Assembly (NCBI GenBank): GCA_963704875.1
Contig: CAVPIA010000008.1
Span: 1,798,001-1,862,000 of the forward strand
Length of the DNA: 64,000 nt
Reading direction: 5' to 3'
DNA from: CAMYOC01 sp963704875
GTDB taxonomy: Bacteria > Pseudomonadota > Gammaproteobacteria > Steroidobacterales > XN24
The translations under genes were made by a program, and so were the position numbers. Below are positions 62,890-64,000 of this stretch, in pieces. Each line of letters starts with the position of its first letter. Position 1 is the first letter of the stretch. Under the pieces are notes generated by a model. It had not been told where the DNA came from and did no database searches. It saw only the letters and a program-made list of their open reading frames with translations.

Positions 62890-64000
62890 CTACGCCGGTT
62901 CTAGATCGTACCAGTTCGGCCCGATCTCTACATCGACCTTCAGCGGGACGTCCAACTGATAGGCCGATTCCATGGTCTCTCTGACCAGGGCTACCACCGC
63001 GTCGCATTCGGCAGGCGGCGCTTCCAGCACCACTTCATCGTGCACCTGCAGCAGCATGCGGGCCTGATAGCCCTCGCGTACGCAAGCGAGCGTGGAGTCG
63101 GTCCATGGCGATCTTCATGATGTCGGCGGCCGTGCCCTGGATGGGTGCGTTGATGGCCGCGCGCTCGATGGCCTGGCGCTGGTTGTAGGGCAGCCGCGCG
63201 TTGCTCAGCTCCGGGAAGAAACGTTTGCGCCCCAGCAGTGTCTCCACGTAGCCCTGTTCGTTGGCCATGTCGATGGTCTCGTCGATGTAGCCGCGGATGC
63301 GCGGATACATGGCGAAATATTGATCCAGGAAGTGCTGCGCTTCCTTGGGTCCCATCTCGGTGCGGCTGCTGATGCCAAAGGCGCTGGAGCCGTAGACCGT
63401 GGCGAAGTTGATCGTCTTGGCCACGCCGCGCTGACTCGCGGTCCACCTCCTCGATGGGCACGTCAAAGAGCCGCGAGGCGGTGGCCACATGGATGTCCTG
63501 GTCGGCGCGGAAGGCCTCGATCAGCGCTGGCTTCCTGGGCCACATGGGCCAGCACGCGCAGCTCGACCTGGCTGTAGTCGGCGGCGATCAGCAGCCAGCC
63601 CTCGGCGGGCACAAAGGCCTTGCGGATCTCGCGGCCCAGGTCGGTGCGGATGGGGATGTTCTGCAGGTTCGGGTTGCTGCTGCTCATGCGTCCGGTGACC
63701 GCGCCGGTCTGGTTGAAGCTGGTGTGCACGCGCCCGGTCTCCGGGTTGACCAGCGCGGGCAGCGCATCGACATAGGTGCCGCGCAGCTTCTCCAGCTGGC
63801 GCTGCTCAAAGATGATCGTCAGCACCTTCTGCTGATCGTCGCTCAATTCGTCGGACTTGGCGGCCAGCTTCTCCAGCACGCCGACCGCGGTGCTGTAGTT
63901 GCCCGACGACGGTCTTCTTGAGGCCCTTGGTCGGGAAACGCCATCTCCTCAAAGAGCACCTGGCTCAACTGCTGGGTGCTGCGCAGGTTGAACTCATGGC
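62890..64000 (-). CDS. polA: DNA polymerase I, C-terminal part (frameshifted, cut by window edge)
   Basis: The frame enters from the right edge and ends at TAG 62890 (NWYDLEPA). All polymerase A motifs are present in different frames: motif A LLIAADYSQVELRVLAH, motif B with VAKTINFATVYGSSAFGIS, the helix TEMGPKEAQHFLDQYFAMYP, NAPIQGTAADIMKIAM and motif C LLQVHDEVVLEAPPAE. Frameshifts lie near 63890, 63530, 63435 and 63085. The polymerase and part of the thumb are seen; the 5'-nuclease and proofreading regions lie outside. It works in DNA repair and Okazaki fragment processing. Confidence 0.92.

Overview
The window reads as two unrelated pieces of bacterial DNA joined near 49.2-49.3 kb. From 1 to about 49.2 kb it looks like a heterotrophic proteobacterium, most likely gammaproteobacterial. 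The genes are high in GC and nearly all intact. They include paired YeeE/YedE sulfur transporters, an RND pump with its adaptor, katG, an Old Yellow Enzyme, class III cyclases fused to TolB-like and TPR modules, DUF1254, DUF1569, DUF4382 and DUF2238 proteins, and many small palindromic intergenic repeats. From about 49.3 kb to the end the content is typical of Chloroflexota (Anaerolineae-like): the end of a LysK-type deacetylase, a secreted carbohydrate-binding/LysM protein, two large secreted S1C-type proteases with TPR tails, an SH3 lipoprotein, and then serA, argS and polA. Most genes in this second part carry several frameshifts, which suggests lower sequence quality. The taxonomic assignments are inferred from gene content, not from a database search.

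Layout, first part. 1-6.4 kb: M14 carboxypeptidase (cut by the window edge), an MFS transporter, two small gene remnants (alpha/beta hydrolase tail and LytTR tail), two membrane proteins, and a YeeE/YedE pair in one operon. 6.7-19.4 kb: mostly single genes, namely a GNAT acetyltransferase, an NTF2-like secreted protein, cyclase-TolB-TPR, an exported methyltransferase, a DUF6090-like protein, aldo/keto reductase, a TolB-TPR membrane sensor, a Tat lipoprotein with DUF1569, an exported SDR, DUF1697 and a serine hydrolase. 19.7-23.9 kb: a two-gene operon encoding a large lipoprotein and a membrane-anchored HEAT protein that resembles the N-terminal half of vitellogenin-type lipid transfer proteins. 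This is the most unusual gene set in the window. 24-38 kb: Old Yellow Enzyme, cold-shock/DUF1294 protein, DUF1254 protein between two direct repeats, a second cyclase, the RND pump operon, katG, then a cluster of truncated genes abutting palindromic repeats. 38-49 kb: a large frameshifted ATPase-TPR regulator, a second DUF6090-like protein, DUF2238, a Na+/H+ antiporter, a winged-helix/TPR protein, a DUF4382 lipoprotein and a coupled pair of small genes.

Layout, second part. 49.3-52.1 kb: LysK tail and CBM-LysM protein. 52.5-58.1 kb: two tandem paralogous proteases, intact and visibly lower in GC than their flanks. 58.4-64 kb: SH3 lipoprotein, serA, argS and the 3' half of polA, all on the minus strand, with related inverted-repeat elements in the two gaps around argS.

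No rRNA, tRNA, CRISPR array, complete insertion sequence, prophage or replication origin was recognised. At least five families of short dispersed palindromic or direct repeats occur in the first part. No transposase that could mobilise them lies in the window.
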